Source of the DNA: Trichoplusia ni
Taxonomy: Eukaryota; Arthropoda; Insecta; Lepidoptera; Noctuidae
Assembly (NCBI RefSeq): GCF_003590095.1
Contig: NC_039481.1
Coordinates: 1,178,001 to 1,242,000 of the forward strand
DNA length: 64,000 nucleotides
Direction of reading: 5' to 3'
Shown here: positions 48,239-60,604 of the stretch, piece after piece
Layout: each line of letters opens with the position of its first letter
How positions within the stretch are numbered: the stretch's first letter is position 1
Program-made: the position numbers and the translations under genes
Notes under the pieces: generated by a model
Told to the model about the DNA's origin: nothing
The model's input: only the letters and a program-made list of their open reading frames with translations
Database searches by the model: none

Positions 48239-51200
48239 GATACGAAACTTTTTTAGGCATTTAAACAAACTCAAACCAGCTAGCCACAAGCAACAAAAAA
48301 TCTACAATTCTCGACCTAGGCAAAGTTCGCCTCTATGTAAATGGGAACAGTACATTCGAACAAACGGCAAATATATTCGATATTATAACGGATGGCATCG
48401 AACCTCAGGGCGACTTAACGAATATTTAACATCGCTCCACGATTTATGTTCAGCCAAATGTATTGTGTCTTATGTTCTATGGAGGGACGCTGAAATAATT
48501 CAGTTTGTTCCCTTTTAAATGTTAATGTATTTTTTGAAGCTACTTTGTGTTGAATTGTCTCTTTTAGTTTTAGGTATAGAAACGTACTTGATATTATCAA
48601 GTATTGTTTTAGAGGTATTACAATATTGGAGATCGATTTTTTTTAGGAATTTCGATGTGATCTATCTTTCGACTAACTGTGATTGAGGAATAGGGTATCA
48701 CGAAAACTTGTGGCAAAATATCTACAGCCTTGGTCCTTGCACAGGTAGGTCATGAAATAGCCTTAATGTAATCCATTCATACATCCTTGTTTCAAAACTG
48801 CTATTTTTTATGATAAACATGACAAAACGTAAACAATATAAAACATAACAATAGTAAATGATCAAAGAAAACAGCTGAAGGATGCATTTGAAAATTAATA
48901 TACTCGAGAAAGACTATAACCACTAGCCAGGACTAACGTTATTATAATATGGCGTCGCTTCAGTGATTCCTAAGCGGTGGAAATAGTGCTGCTAATAGGA
49001 TAACGGGATCGACTCACCGGGATTCGAAACCAACGTATGTAAGAGATTTTTAAAAGAACCTATCGAGTAAGTTCCTTTTTCAAATCGAGTTCGTAACTTT
49101 CCGTGCACATTGAATTAGACCACAAAGGATTTTGCTAGTAGTGACGTAGCATTTGGTCTTTTCTTCGTCTTCAACTAATAATATGACTTAATGTATTACG
49201 TTTTAAATTTAAATTTGAAATTCTCGTATTAGGATTTGAATAAAATTTGATTGACATTGCGATTTAACATTATATTACGCAACTTTAAAGTAACTTCAAC
49301 TTTAAATAAATATTGAAATAGGCAGACCACAGAAATGGCCGCTCTAAAACCGGGATCACTCGTAGAATGCAGAACATCAGAAAGCCGAGATATCCCGTAT
49401 CCCGGGATTACCATGACAGTGCACAACACTACACATGGGTTAGAGACCGCTATAAAGGGTTTACTTGGGAATTACTGCGTTAAGTAAATTACACAACGGT
49501 TAATACTACATAAAGAATGACTTGAATTAAGTTATTACGTTTACTTAAGTTTAGATTGTTTTAATCTTGAGTGTCGTTTATGTGCCGTAGCGTCAACTAC
49601 GTACTGTTAGTTTTGAGATAAACAAGTGTATAAGCAAATGTGACCATCCTTAAGTATAGAAGGAAACCTTTGCCCAGCTATTGGGTCATTACAGGCCGGT
49701 ATCATATGGCTGCAGGCGTTAAGATGATCTTATGTACATACGTACTTCATATCAGACGTCTTTGTCTAGCAGTAAGGCATTAAGACTAAAAAAATCGAAT
49801 AAGCTTCTAAAAACATCAGGAATTTCCTCTTTTTTCACTTAAACAACAAATGAATGTGATACAGTACCAAAATATCACGTGACTTCACTTTTTACTGACA
49901 TGTGACGTTATCAGCAACTTCTTGCATACGTTCACCATCTTTGACGGAACTTATGTTTAGTTTTTATGGATTTAATTGAATAGCACCGACGAACCCTTTT
50001 TTTAATCTACCCGGCTGAGTAATTCGATTTCTTAGTCAAATACTCTGCTTTATATCTATATGCACTATTTTTGACCTTCACTAGATAGAAAACTGTAATA
50101 CAAAAAAATACTACCACCAAATTAGTTAGATCAAAGTTCAAAGATAACTCAAACAAAAATTTCATTTACTTTGCTTTTTGATTTATAATCTAGTACTTCA
50201 CTTAATTTAGCAACAACCAAGTTTTACTGGAATTCATTGTCTTAATTGACTTTTTAATTAGGCAAAAAGTTAGGACTTGCCGTCCACCCAGTCTAGCCTG
50301 ATTTATGAATATCGTAGTATCATAATGCTGCTATAAAAATATTTTTGTAAAATACGGTTGTAACATAGACCTAGCAAAAAGAACTAGACAGACGCCTCCT
50401 CAAAATAATGTTTAAAAATGTTTTTTTTCATCTAAGCGCTAACGTTATTATCGGTTGTTGCGGTCACTTCCCATATTTTCTTGTAATCCATTTTTTAAAT
50501 CTTTCGAGTACTTTAGCCTCGGTATGTTCGAGACAAAAGGATGGGTACGATAGTCACTATCACTAATAAATAGCTACTTGATTTTTTATGACACGAAATA
50601 ACATATTTTTTTGACATAAAATGACGTCACGTGAACGAAAACATGGGTGCAAAAAGACCGTCAACACCTTCACAAATTTTGGTGTTGCCCTGTCTATATC
50701 CTATGAGGTCTGTAATAAAGTATATTTGAAAGTAAGTGGGTACTTACTTAAGTGATTGAGAGTATACTTTACGTTGATTTGAATATTTTAAGCACGCTTC
50801 TCGCAGATAGAGTTGTGTTATTACTTCGATTTTGTTGAGTTTATGTTTTCTCATCTGTTTTCGCTATGTTTTATGTATTGGCCATTGAATTATAAAATAA
50901 TTGAATTCAGTTGTAGGTATTTTTATCATACCTATTGATTTAAATAAAACTAGTGTTAGCATTTTGTAGCATAGCCTATTATTGAGAATAAACGTTTAAT
51001 TTCAGATGTCGCATTTTTGGCTTCTTTCAGGTGTCTTCGTAATGAAAGACAATATTTTACAATTTTTTTTTTAATTTACTTGTAAGCCTTACAAAACTTA
51101 TAGAATCGAACAGTAACTACATTCTGTCTTTAAAATTATGAAGAACCATATTAAATGCTTTATTAATCTGGCAACAAAGTACACAAGTATTAAAGCAAAA

Positions 51201-52254
51201 TTCAGTGTAAAGTTACCAGATTTAATATTAATATTTCCTTAAAACAATGTCCTCGATATTAATTCCAGCTGTTTCCAGTGTGCTCGCGAAATATCCTTAA
51301 AAAGAATTAAGGTTTAGCTTTATTACAATGGAGGGACATAAAAATTACCATTTTTATACTTATAGGTAAATTTTAGAGACGTACGTGATTACAGGAAATT
51401 GTGTAGTGATGTGCTTTGCTGTTATATTCTTAATTGGTGTTTATTCGATTAATTATTTTATCGATTATTTTTTAGTGTTACACTTTGTTTCTTGTTTGAA
51501 AGAGTATGTTAGTTTTTAAGATATTTTAACTTAAATTCTTAACATACAATTTCAGCAAAAATTTAATAGAAAACCATCGGTATAATTACCGTAAGCCATC
51601 TTTGACTAAAGTCGATTAAATAGTAGTTCTTACTTTAATTATTTCATGAAATATAACCAGTACAACATGGACATCACTAGCCCAAACGCCTTATTTCGTA
51701 TTTGATTTATGTATAATAAGGGGCAAATTTTAATTTCGTTATGTTGCAATGTCTTAGCTATTTGTTTGAAGGCGGGCATAAAACTGTCCGCTCATTTGTT
51801 TTATTGTTTCAGACGTGACTTTGGTCGACTGTTTACATGCAGGCTAATTTCTTTGACAATTTATATTTATTTTAGGTGGGTTTTAATGGTAGAAATATTT
51901 TTGAACGGAGGTTTTTTTAATTATGTTGTTGTTAATTTTCTTTTAGTTGTTACTTTTTTAAATTTGTATGTTTTCTTGATTATCTTAAGACTCCTGACAA
52001 ACTGAAATGGAAAATATCGTGAGAAAACTTGGATTCCAGAATTGGAGTCTCTAGTCGTCAACCTGCTTGGTGATCAATGCTCAAACCTTTCCTACAAGGG
52101 AAAAAGTCTGACCTCATTATTGAGATATTAATAGGCTCGTATTGGTATTAGATGGTATTTTTTTTAGGAACAATATTTCATAGTGCCTTTATATTTCTTG
52201 AATTACGTAATAAAAACGTAAACGTAATATTTACAAATAGTCACTCATTTCAGC

Positions 52255-52480
52255 CATAAAATATAATCTTACTGTTGCTTGTGGCTTCGCCCAATTGGAT
52301 GTCGCCTATTATTGCAAGAATATCACCATCCTTTGACGAAGTCAGATAATAGCCTATATGGTAATCAAATATATTAGCTACCCCCGTATCAAAATTCATC
52401 GTAATCGGTCCACCTGTATGGGCGTGAAGGGGTAACGTACATACACACTCACACATACAAACACACTCAGATACTTTCAC
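52255..52480 (-). repeat. Probable SINE/RTE-derived fragment
   Basis: On the minus strand ATTACGATGAATTTTGA lies beside a CAGGTGGACCGATT block, with AGGCTATTATCT further on, the layout of moth RTE-derived repeats. TG-rich tracts (CACACTCACACATA) flank it. Diverged; low confidence. Confidence 0.35.
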
Positions 52481-53164
52481 GTTAATAATATGAGTGTGTG
52501 GTACATACAGCATCGTAGCATAAATCTAAAATGCACCCTTTCATACCGCAGATAAAAACAAAAGCGGGTAAAATCGCAAGCACAGCAGCTATTTATTATA
52601 ACGTCTACTACATATTGGTTGACTATAAAAAATAATATCTGTATAGAGTAATAAAACCCGCAGCCACTATGCAATTTAGGTCGCCGCCTGCGATGCCACA
52701 CAAGTATAAAGTACATAAGTAAGCCACATTCACTGTCTTCTCATAGACCTGTGTGCTGCCTGAATGATGTAGATTTTTCCTGGAATTTTCGCGAATGTAT
52801 ACATCCATCAGAAATGTATTATTAAGATCGCGCAGCCCCTCAAATGTCGTATTCCATAAGGAAGCAATTTCATATGAAATGCCTGTTAAATTATTTCTCG
52901 TACTCTTTGTAACTGTGACATTACACTCGTTCTTTGTCGAAGGTTAAGTACATATTAAATCTTTTGACGGGTGTTTTAATTTGAATTTTTGTGGTTGGAT
53001 TTTATGATTGTTGACTTTCAGATTGTTAACCTTTCGTTTTTAATATGTTGCGTATTTTCGTGTTTGGAGGTATTCACCTGATGTGGAGTATTATGAACTC
53101 GTATTCGGTTCGCGGAGGTTTTTATGGATATATGTATGTATGGATACTTTCTTGAATATTTAGG

Positions 53165-53295
53165 TATGAATGTACGGATTCGCTACGCGGGGTTCGGTTA
53201 GGTCGCGGGTTCGATCCCCGCTTGTTTGTGTGATCCACGATTTTTTTTTCTTTGTGCATGTGATGTTGTCATGAAATGTTTGTGAAACCTACGCG
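53165..53295 (+). repeat. SINE fragment with tRNA-like B box
   Basis: GCGGGTTCGATCCCCGC is a perfect B-box/T-arm stem, followed by GTGTGATCCACGA and TTTGTGCATGTGATG as in the other copies. The tRNA-like fold is incomplete, so this is a SINE and not a tRNA gene. Confidence 0.65.
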
Positions 53296-54044
53296 ACAGA
53301 AGGATTAAGTAAGTTAATTGAAAGACACCTTTAAAAAAAATGTGTATCACATTTTTTCTAGTATAGGTAACGCAAAAGAGAGAAATAGATGTCAAAGCCT
53401 ACTGATTTACGATATGAAAGCTTTTAAGAACTACATTTTCTTTTATTTTATTTTTATTTTTACTCAACAAAATACTCCAAAGACGAATGGTTTCAATCCT
53501 ACCACCCAGCCTTGCAATAGACCTTATAACCACAGACATAAACATAACCCCAATCCAAGTTAAAGGGACTAAAATTATTACCAGCTCATAAATCAAGTGT
53601 TTTCTGATGAAAACATACAATGACGCACGTAACCAACTCAACACAATTCAATTAACAGTGGAGGGCACTATGTAAATTACTTGTCTACCGATCCCTAGCG
53701 CGTTTCCGTTAAGATACAATAAAGGCGTTATCTGCGGGGCACACCCTCGTTGTGCGGAACAATAGGGATTAAAGTACCTACACCACGTTATAGTTAGCTA
53801 CTTAGATTAGGTAGAACTGGATAGAGGTTCTTGAGAATTCGTGACTTTGGAAGTCGATGTTGGTCACAATTTTTTTTATGTATAGAATTGATCATTTTCG
53901 TTTTTTTTTTTCAAATTATAGTTTTATTAACTTTTGATCAACCTTGAACTTAAAAAACATAATAGCATAATTTTCCTTTTTTTGACATAAAAATAAAATC
54001 AACACAAAAAAACACAATATTTGTTTTTTGCCAACCGACTTCTT

Positions 54045-54260
54045 ATCCAACCTTGAACCGTCCAGGGCCTCCGGCAGAACAGGGTAACAACGGGGTGAGC
54101 GATAAGTGTTGATACCGAGGGTAACGTGAATACAACATGGCGTTATGGAAGCCTTGTCACGGCTTTATGGCCCACAAAGTTATGGAAACTTGCCTTTTTC
54201 CTACGTGTGGACGCGACTTGCCCTCCGATTATGGGATAAGGCATTTTTACGGCAGCCAAT
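54045..54260. promoter_or_regulatory. GC-richer island with repeated TTATGG motifs
   Basis: Three TTATGG motifs (GTTATGGAAG, CTTTATGGCC, GTTATGGAAA) occur within about 50 bp near 54140-54190. TTTATGG is the type of site bound by posterior Hox proteins. No exon signal. A regulatory role is inferred. Confidence 0.25.
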
Positions 54261-55000
54261 GATAACGAGATTGAACTAGTTTAACTGTGAATAAAATTAT
54301 AAGGGTTGTTTTAGGGTGTTAAGTCATAAATTAGGGAGGTGGAATGACCGATTTTATGATTCCAAGATTAGCTGTCAATTACTTTATTTATAAGTCAATG
54401 TATCTCGATTGATAAAAGAGGAATGGAATAATATTATATATAGCCGTTTACAATTCTAATAAAAAAAAAAACAATCTAAAACATCTCTCATTTTGAATCT
54501 CGACATTTCTCAATTTAACGTCAAATATCTCTTGATTGTGAGATGTATGTAATATAGTAATACACCCCATTCATACAATAAGTTATAGTTGATATCACAA
54601 TAGCTCTCTCTCTCGAACTAAAAAAATCATCATCACCCCACAGAAATCTAAAAATATCAAAAACCAAAATCCTTTTCTGTTTCTACAATAACTACATACG
54701 TTCCTTTGCGCTTTTCCTAAGATTAAACATAATCTAAAGTTGTTTTCTTTTATTATATTGTCTAATATGAGCTCCGGCATCGGAGAGCATCGTGCGCGCT
54801 CGTTCCAAACCGCGTTCTTTGTAATGCCGGCAATTACAGAACAATGCACAGCTGACGATTCACCCGCAACCAATGCTCAAGCGAATTGAATACTATCAAA
54901 TGTTCTTAATTTTGTAAATAAATATTTATTTGTATACTTAAGATGTAACTTAGGTTTAAAATTACAAATAAATAGACGATAGTCTTGTATTCAATCTAAA

Positions 55001-55257
55001 CTATACTATACTAATATATAAAGCTGAAGAGTTTGTTTGTTTGTTTGAACGCGCTAATCTCAGGAACTACTGGTCCAAATTGAAAAATTCTTTTTGTGTT
55101 GAATAGACCATTAATCGAGGAAGGCTTTAAGCTATAAACCATCACGCTGCGACTAATAGGAGCGAAGGTACAAAGGAAAATGTGAAAAAAAAATGCAGGT
55201 ATAAATCATAACTTATATCTTCTACCCACGGGGACGAAGTCGTGGGCAACAGCTAGT
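55001..55257 (-). repeat. RTE-like SINE, copy 3, inverted
   Basis: Reverse complement of the 26809-27066 element: the minus strand begins ACTAGCTGTTGCCCACGAC. The 3' end has a duplicated TATAG unit (TAGTATAGTATAG). Confidence 0.8.
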
Positions 55258-56389
55258 GTGGTTATATTGGCATATTGGTTTGTAATATATTTATTTTGTC
55301 AATAGTAGTAAAAATAAATTTCCTTAAGAATTTTCTGCTAGTGGAACCGCGACAATACGCTATAAAGCTAAATCGTAAATTCATCAAGAATCATTCATAC
55401 TAATGTATATTTTTTATATGTTTTAAGGCAAACCGTCTATGCCTCATAGTGTTCTTTAGTTAGTAGGTACCCACTCAAAAACATATATTGGAATTGGATG
55501 ATCAAACGATCTATTTACAATTCTGAGCACAGTTTTGAGCAACATTCCTATGAAAAGTTTTCGGTGTAACATGGCTATAAGTTTCAACTCTCTCGGGGGA
55601 CCTTTTCGTGGTTGCGTTAGGAGTTTGTGTTATTTAACCATTTTTTTTTCTGTTAACCTTTTTGTTACGTCATACTAGATGTATCTCACTTATCAGGTTG
55701 TAGTTTATACGTGTGATTGTCATTTCATTTCATTAATTTATCAAAGATGTGTCTTAAACCAGTTCATCGTTTAAAAAACCTGGTTGTACGTTAACCATAC
55801 TAAATGAAGAAACATATCATTATATCTTGAAAAACACACTAAATCATCAAAACTGACTATCATGACATTTTAAGAATTTCCGCAAATACCTTGATTGAAC
55901 CCTTACTGTAACATTTGAGAGTATCTGTCTACTACCAAACATTAATGTTTATAAATACGATAAACTTCTTAAATAGATATTAAATAAAACCACGAACAAG
56001 TAAAACACTGAAACCTAATGAGCTTCCTCATCACCAACCAAGATAAACACTAAGATTTAATAAAACCTCCAACAATATTATATTCAACAATCATTATGCA
56101 GAGGAAACTCCCTTTCCTAAGAAACTTTAAACTTATATTTTTTACCCGACAGAGCAAAGAAGATTAATGTTCGCTTGTACAGGTGTCTGGAGAGTGCGGC
56201 TTATTATCCAAGTGAAAATGGCTGCCACGTCATAGTAAGCCTTAACTGTAAAATGGGCTTCTTATGTACCGATGTCGAGTCTTTAGCGTTGATTTTGAGT
56301 CAGTTTTCTTTGGTCTGGAGTTGAATAGGCTAATGTAGAGTTTGAAAATTGCAAGTTACAATTTTATAATGTTGTGTTTCTATAAATAT

Positions 56390-56434
56390 AATACCTGTAC
56401 ATGTACAATTACCCATGTTTGCAAATAAATAAAT
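56390..56434 (+). repeat. Isolated SINE 3' tail
   Basis: Identical over about 44 bp to 48195-48238, including TGTACATGTACA and the AATAAATAAA end, with no SINE body upstream. Confidence 0.65.
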
Positions 56435-57718
56435 GACTATGATTATGACTCTGGTTATGATCTATAGCAATAGGCATCTTAAAGCTTTTAAAGCAAGGCG
56501 TACCCGAGATTATTGATTATGAGAATTAATTGATCGTATTTCAGTCTCAGAGACTTTTATTATGAGGCCTTAGAACGATGTTTTATTGATTTATTATAAC
56601 ACGTATCTTCGTAGTAATGCTTTGTATGAGAATATTGTGTGATGTTTTATAAACTCTCGTTCATTGATTGGTAAATAAACATTGGTATATAATAATATCA
56701 TTAAAAAAGAAAGATTATGATTAATTTAAGATAAAAACTTCTCGTTTCTATGCACCACCTCTTTGCCGTCGGGTAGAGAATACATCAGGTAATCAATCTT
56801 AATTAACTCCATTGTATTACATATTTTTTTATGAAGTATTAACTCTTAACCACCTAGCACCTACGTTCTTGACCACCTACGTGCGGTCACAGAGCCCCAG
56901 ATACAGATAATAAATTATTGCGATTATTTCGAAGTCTATCTATTTTTGGATCCCTAATAAGAAATTAAAGTTGGATTCAATAAAATGCATGTCTATACTT
57001 AATTGCTTTATTTAAATACATAAATATTTTTCGAATTTCTTTAACTAACATTAATTTTCACACACAAAACCTTTATTTAAAATACAACCTCTGCCAGTTT
57101 AAACACTTCTATCTACCCATTATAAAGGACCTACATAGCGTGTTTACCGTACACTTCAGCACATGTAAAGCTAGGTACAGTCATGTAGCGGAGGCACGTT
57201 CCGCTCAAATGCACCTACCCATTGTGTACACGCCCTAAGAGATGACTTTGAGATTACCCGCTCTGGTACTGTCGCCTCGTAGGTGTGAACCCAATCATTA
57301 CATTGTGTGGAAGTGATATGGTTAATAGGTGATATACAGGATCTGTGCATGACAATGATAAGAAAAAATAATTTTAGAGACTGTTATTCTTGCACGTTTT
57401 TAATTTTCTCCTACTTCTAATATATTGAGCATGTTTTATTGAGATTTGATCGATTATGTATTGTGATAGCCTTAAGAAGTTTAGTTCATCCTGAAATCTC
57501 CTAAGCTGTGACATCAGACTAATTAATGATAATGAAGCATTATGCAGTTTAATTTTAGTTTCGTACTGTACTTCGTAAAGTAATACAATCATTACCTCCT
57601 CTTTTCATTCGGCTATCAAAACTGCACAAAATATCAATGTGGCTTTAAAATTTCTAGGCGTATGCCCGTGCATCCATGAGAGCATCAAATACGCCACAGA
57701 ATGGAACCAGGACTTGCC

Positions 57719-57877
57719 TTATACGTCCAAAAACAACGATGTGAGCATTACTGCGGCGAAAATATGGGCTCTCGGCCACACCATGAAAAATTCATAACCA
57801 ATATCACAGATTATACCGACAGAGGATCTGTTTGTCACAAGTTTTATGCCTATTATAAGTTTGTCTCTCAGAAGTTT
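57719..57877 (-). pseudogene. Possible decayed membrane-protein fragment
   Basis: A 52-codon frame between TAG and TAA on the minus strand reads VTNRSSVGIICDIGYEFFMV, then WPRAHIFAAVMLTSLFLDV. The composition looks more like protein than the AT-rich noise around it, but no family is recognised and there is no ATG or splice support. Confidence 0.2.
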
Positions 57878-58367
57878 CTAAATATACTTTAATTAATGGA
57901 AATATAAAGTTACAAGTATATTCTTCAATGGGATTACATAATTATTTCGAGGAATAAAATGGATAACGTCTGTTTTATTATTGAGTTATAATCCTAACTT
58001 TTACTTTCGTTCCGTTATTAGAATTTCATGGAAATCAGTTTTAATTCTTCTAATGGTAAAATATAAATCTTTCTTCGAATCAAGAACAGATTCTAAAACA
58101 AGAGGAACTCCTCATTGAATTCTTACTTTGTCGTAAGAGCCAATTTTATGATGGCTTAAAAAGATTTAAAAACGCGAACCCAGACCAATTTCTAAAACTA
58201 GAGCCTAGGGTTCTAGAGATAATAACAATGGCCGCGTTGCCAAGAAGTACCGTTTACTAAATCGAATACTTGACCCAGACGCCAAGCGAAAGCATCTTCT
58301 GGGGTTGGTTGTATCTGCTTTTCTATTTTTCTGCTATCACAGTATTCTGAGTATATCAATATCATGA

Positions 58368-58625
58368 ACTAGCTGTTGCCCGCGACTTCGTTCCCGTGGG
58401 TAGAAGATATAAGTTATGATATATACCTGCCCTGTTTTTTCACATTTCCATTGCACCTATCTTCGCTCCTATTAGTTGCAGCGTGATGGTTTATAGCCTA
58501 AAGCCTTCCTCGATTAATGGTCTATTCAACACAAAAATATTTTTTTCAATTTGGACCAGTAGTTCCTGAGATTAGCGCGTTCAAACAAACAAACAAACTC
58601 TTCAGCTTTATATATTAGTGTAGAT
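58368..58625 (+). repeat. RTE-like SINE, copy 4
   Basis: Same element as 26809-27066, full length from ACTAGCTGTTGCCCGCGAC to TATATTAGTGTAGAT. Confidence 0.8.
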
Positions 58626-60567
58626 TTGAAATGTTCCACTGCTTGGCAAATGCTATCTTCTTCTACTTGCGACTTGTTCCAGTTCAAAACCAGCGTATTT
58701 GTACCACCGTACTATTAAAAACCTTATTTTTAAATCTCTTTCCCGTCTTTCTTCAATCTCTGTCTGTCTTGCATCGTATTCTCCCTACACCTTAACATCT
58801 GCGGCTCACATAATCTTTGGCATCATGTTGTCACACACTAATAATAATGTGCAACAGAGTTCAGTTCGTGGACTTACACGCTATACGTTGTGACAACAAA
58901 TCTTACACGCGTTGTTTGATATCGAAAACTAGGTCGAGATTTTGTTCCGGGCTAGATAAGACACTCAGTATAGTAAAAAAGTAAGAACAGTATAGTAAAA
59001 AGGTGTGATTTAATTGATTACAGTCTTTCTTGAACGACTGCGATAATTAAACCTGTTTTTTTTTTAAATAGTGTATATAGGAATTTCCTAATTTTAGTCT
59101 AACTTGTGATATCCTGAACTTATTCTGATGAACACTGGCTAGATTACGGTTTTCAGCAATGTGAAAAAACTTATTAATTTACTATTTGTTTTGTTATTTT
59201 TAAATGTTCATATAGCATCGTGTCATCAGAAATAAATTTAAAATGTTTTTTTATCTAGCCGTTTTAGTCAGTGTTTACTTTTTATTTGGGATATGTAGTA
59301 ATGATAACAGGTAACTAACCTTTTTCTTTCTCAGTTTCTCTATAACTCGAGACCTAGCTTAGCGAGATTTCAGACGTCCTGAAGAGCTTTAACCCATGTA
59401 AATGTCCGACACTAGAAATAAGTTTACCATACATAAATAGGGATGACGAGTGGTATAAAAAGTGGAAATCTATTTAAGTAGCCCGTCAGTAAGAGATAAA
59501 AAGTAATCTTAGAAATATTTTTTTTTTGTAAATTTATTTTTCCTTCAGGGCTGTGTACGGTTTACGCTTTAAGATGGTTTGTGACGTCAAAAAAAGGAAA
59601 CAAAAAAGAGAACGAAATCATGTTCTTTATTCCACATAAAGCCAATGTACATAACGCACATTAAAAAAAAAAACAAAATTAGTAAACACCCTCATTACAA
59701 AATACACAGCCATTCTATATTGCATTACAATTTGAACCTAACCACCATCGATATAGGATACATTATTGTTTCCATACACCATTTATCTCCGTACGCCATA
59801 AGGAGCCCCATGCTACCATAATAAGACCCCACGCGTAAGAATGAGGATAAGTTGAATGTTATGTTGTGCATAATACACCCCCGTGATGGGAATATCAATG
59901 TGTGTAATGTAGCGAGAATTTAATCTGTGTGTGTTATCATAGCTTGAGGTGAACTTTCACCTAATAAGGTTGTTGGTGGACGTGGCTTGTTGTTTTGAAG
60001 GGATTGTGACGTATGGAATTTAAAGGTGTTGTAAAAGCCGTCAAGAGAGAGTCGGATTTGTGACGTTGAGTGTGTCGTACATGTTGGCTAAAGAATGACG
60101 AATTGTTAAAATGGTACCAACTGAAAAAACTATATTATGCACAATTAAAGTAAATTATCTGACAAAGAAATAAGAAGTTTCAAAGCAAGGATGTAAATAT
60201 CGATCAGCAAGGATTTTCAACCTACTGTATTTATTTTGATCAGCTGATTTAATAATTTTATCTGTTTAAGCCATTTTTATCTAATAAAAAAACACATTAT
60301 GGCTTCAACTGCTACACACCTCCTTCAAATAAAACATTTTTTTTTAAGAATTTGGCTTAATTTGTGCAGTAAATGTTACCCACGACCTACATTCTAATTT
60401 CAAACTGAACAACTTTTAATCCAAGGAGATAACACTAAGAAGTTCCCGTTGTCTCGTTCCGAGTATTTCCGAGATACTAACTCTTTATGAATCTCTTTTT
60501 TTAATTTACGATTGCGCTAAAAGTTTCATTTGTAAACGTAAATTGCTTCGCGTTAAGCGTTGACCGC

Positions 60568-60604
60568 GGGAATTAGCGGGAATTCCAGAGCATTCTCGGG
60601 AATT
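60568..60604. promoter_or_regulatory. Cluster of three GGGAATT (kappaB-like) motifs
   Basis: GGGAATTAGC (60568), GGGAATTCCA (60578) and GGGAATTCGC (60598) lie within 40 bp. The middle one fits the GGGRNNYYCC-type kappaB consensus used by Dorsal/Dif/Relish except at its last base. It sits at the edge of a GC-richer island reaching about 60800. No gene is adjacent within 20 kb. Confidence 0.3.

Noticed and set aside
51709..52005. 98-codon hydrophobic plus-strand frame
   Set aside because: T-rich DNA automatically yields Phe/Leu/Val; no promoter, splice sites or poly(A) context.
53200..53225. Possible tRNA gene from the GGTTCGATCC box
   Set aside because: No matching acceptor stem, D arm or anticodon arm; context matches the dispersed SINE family.
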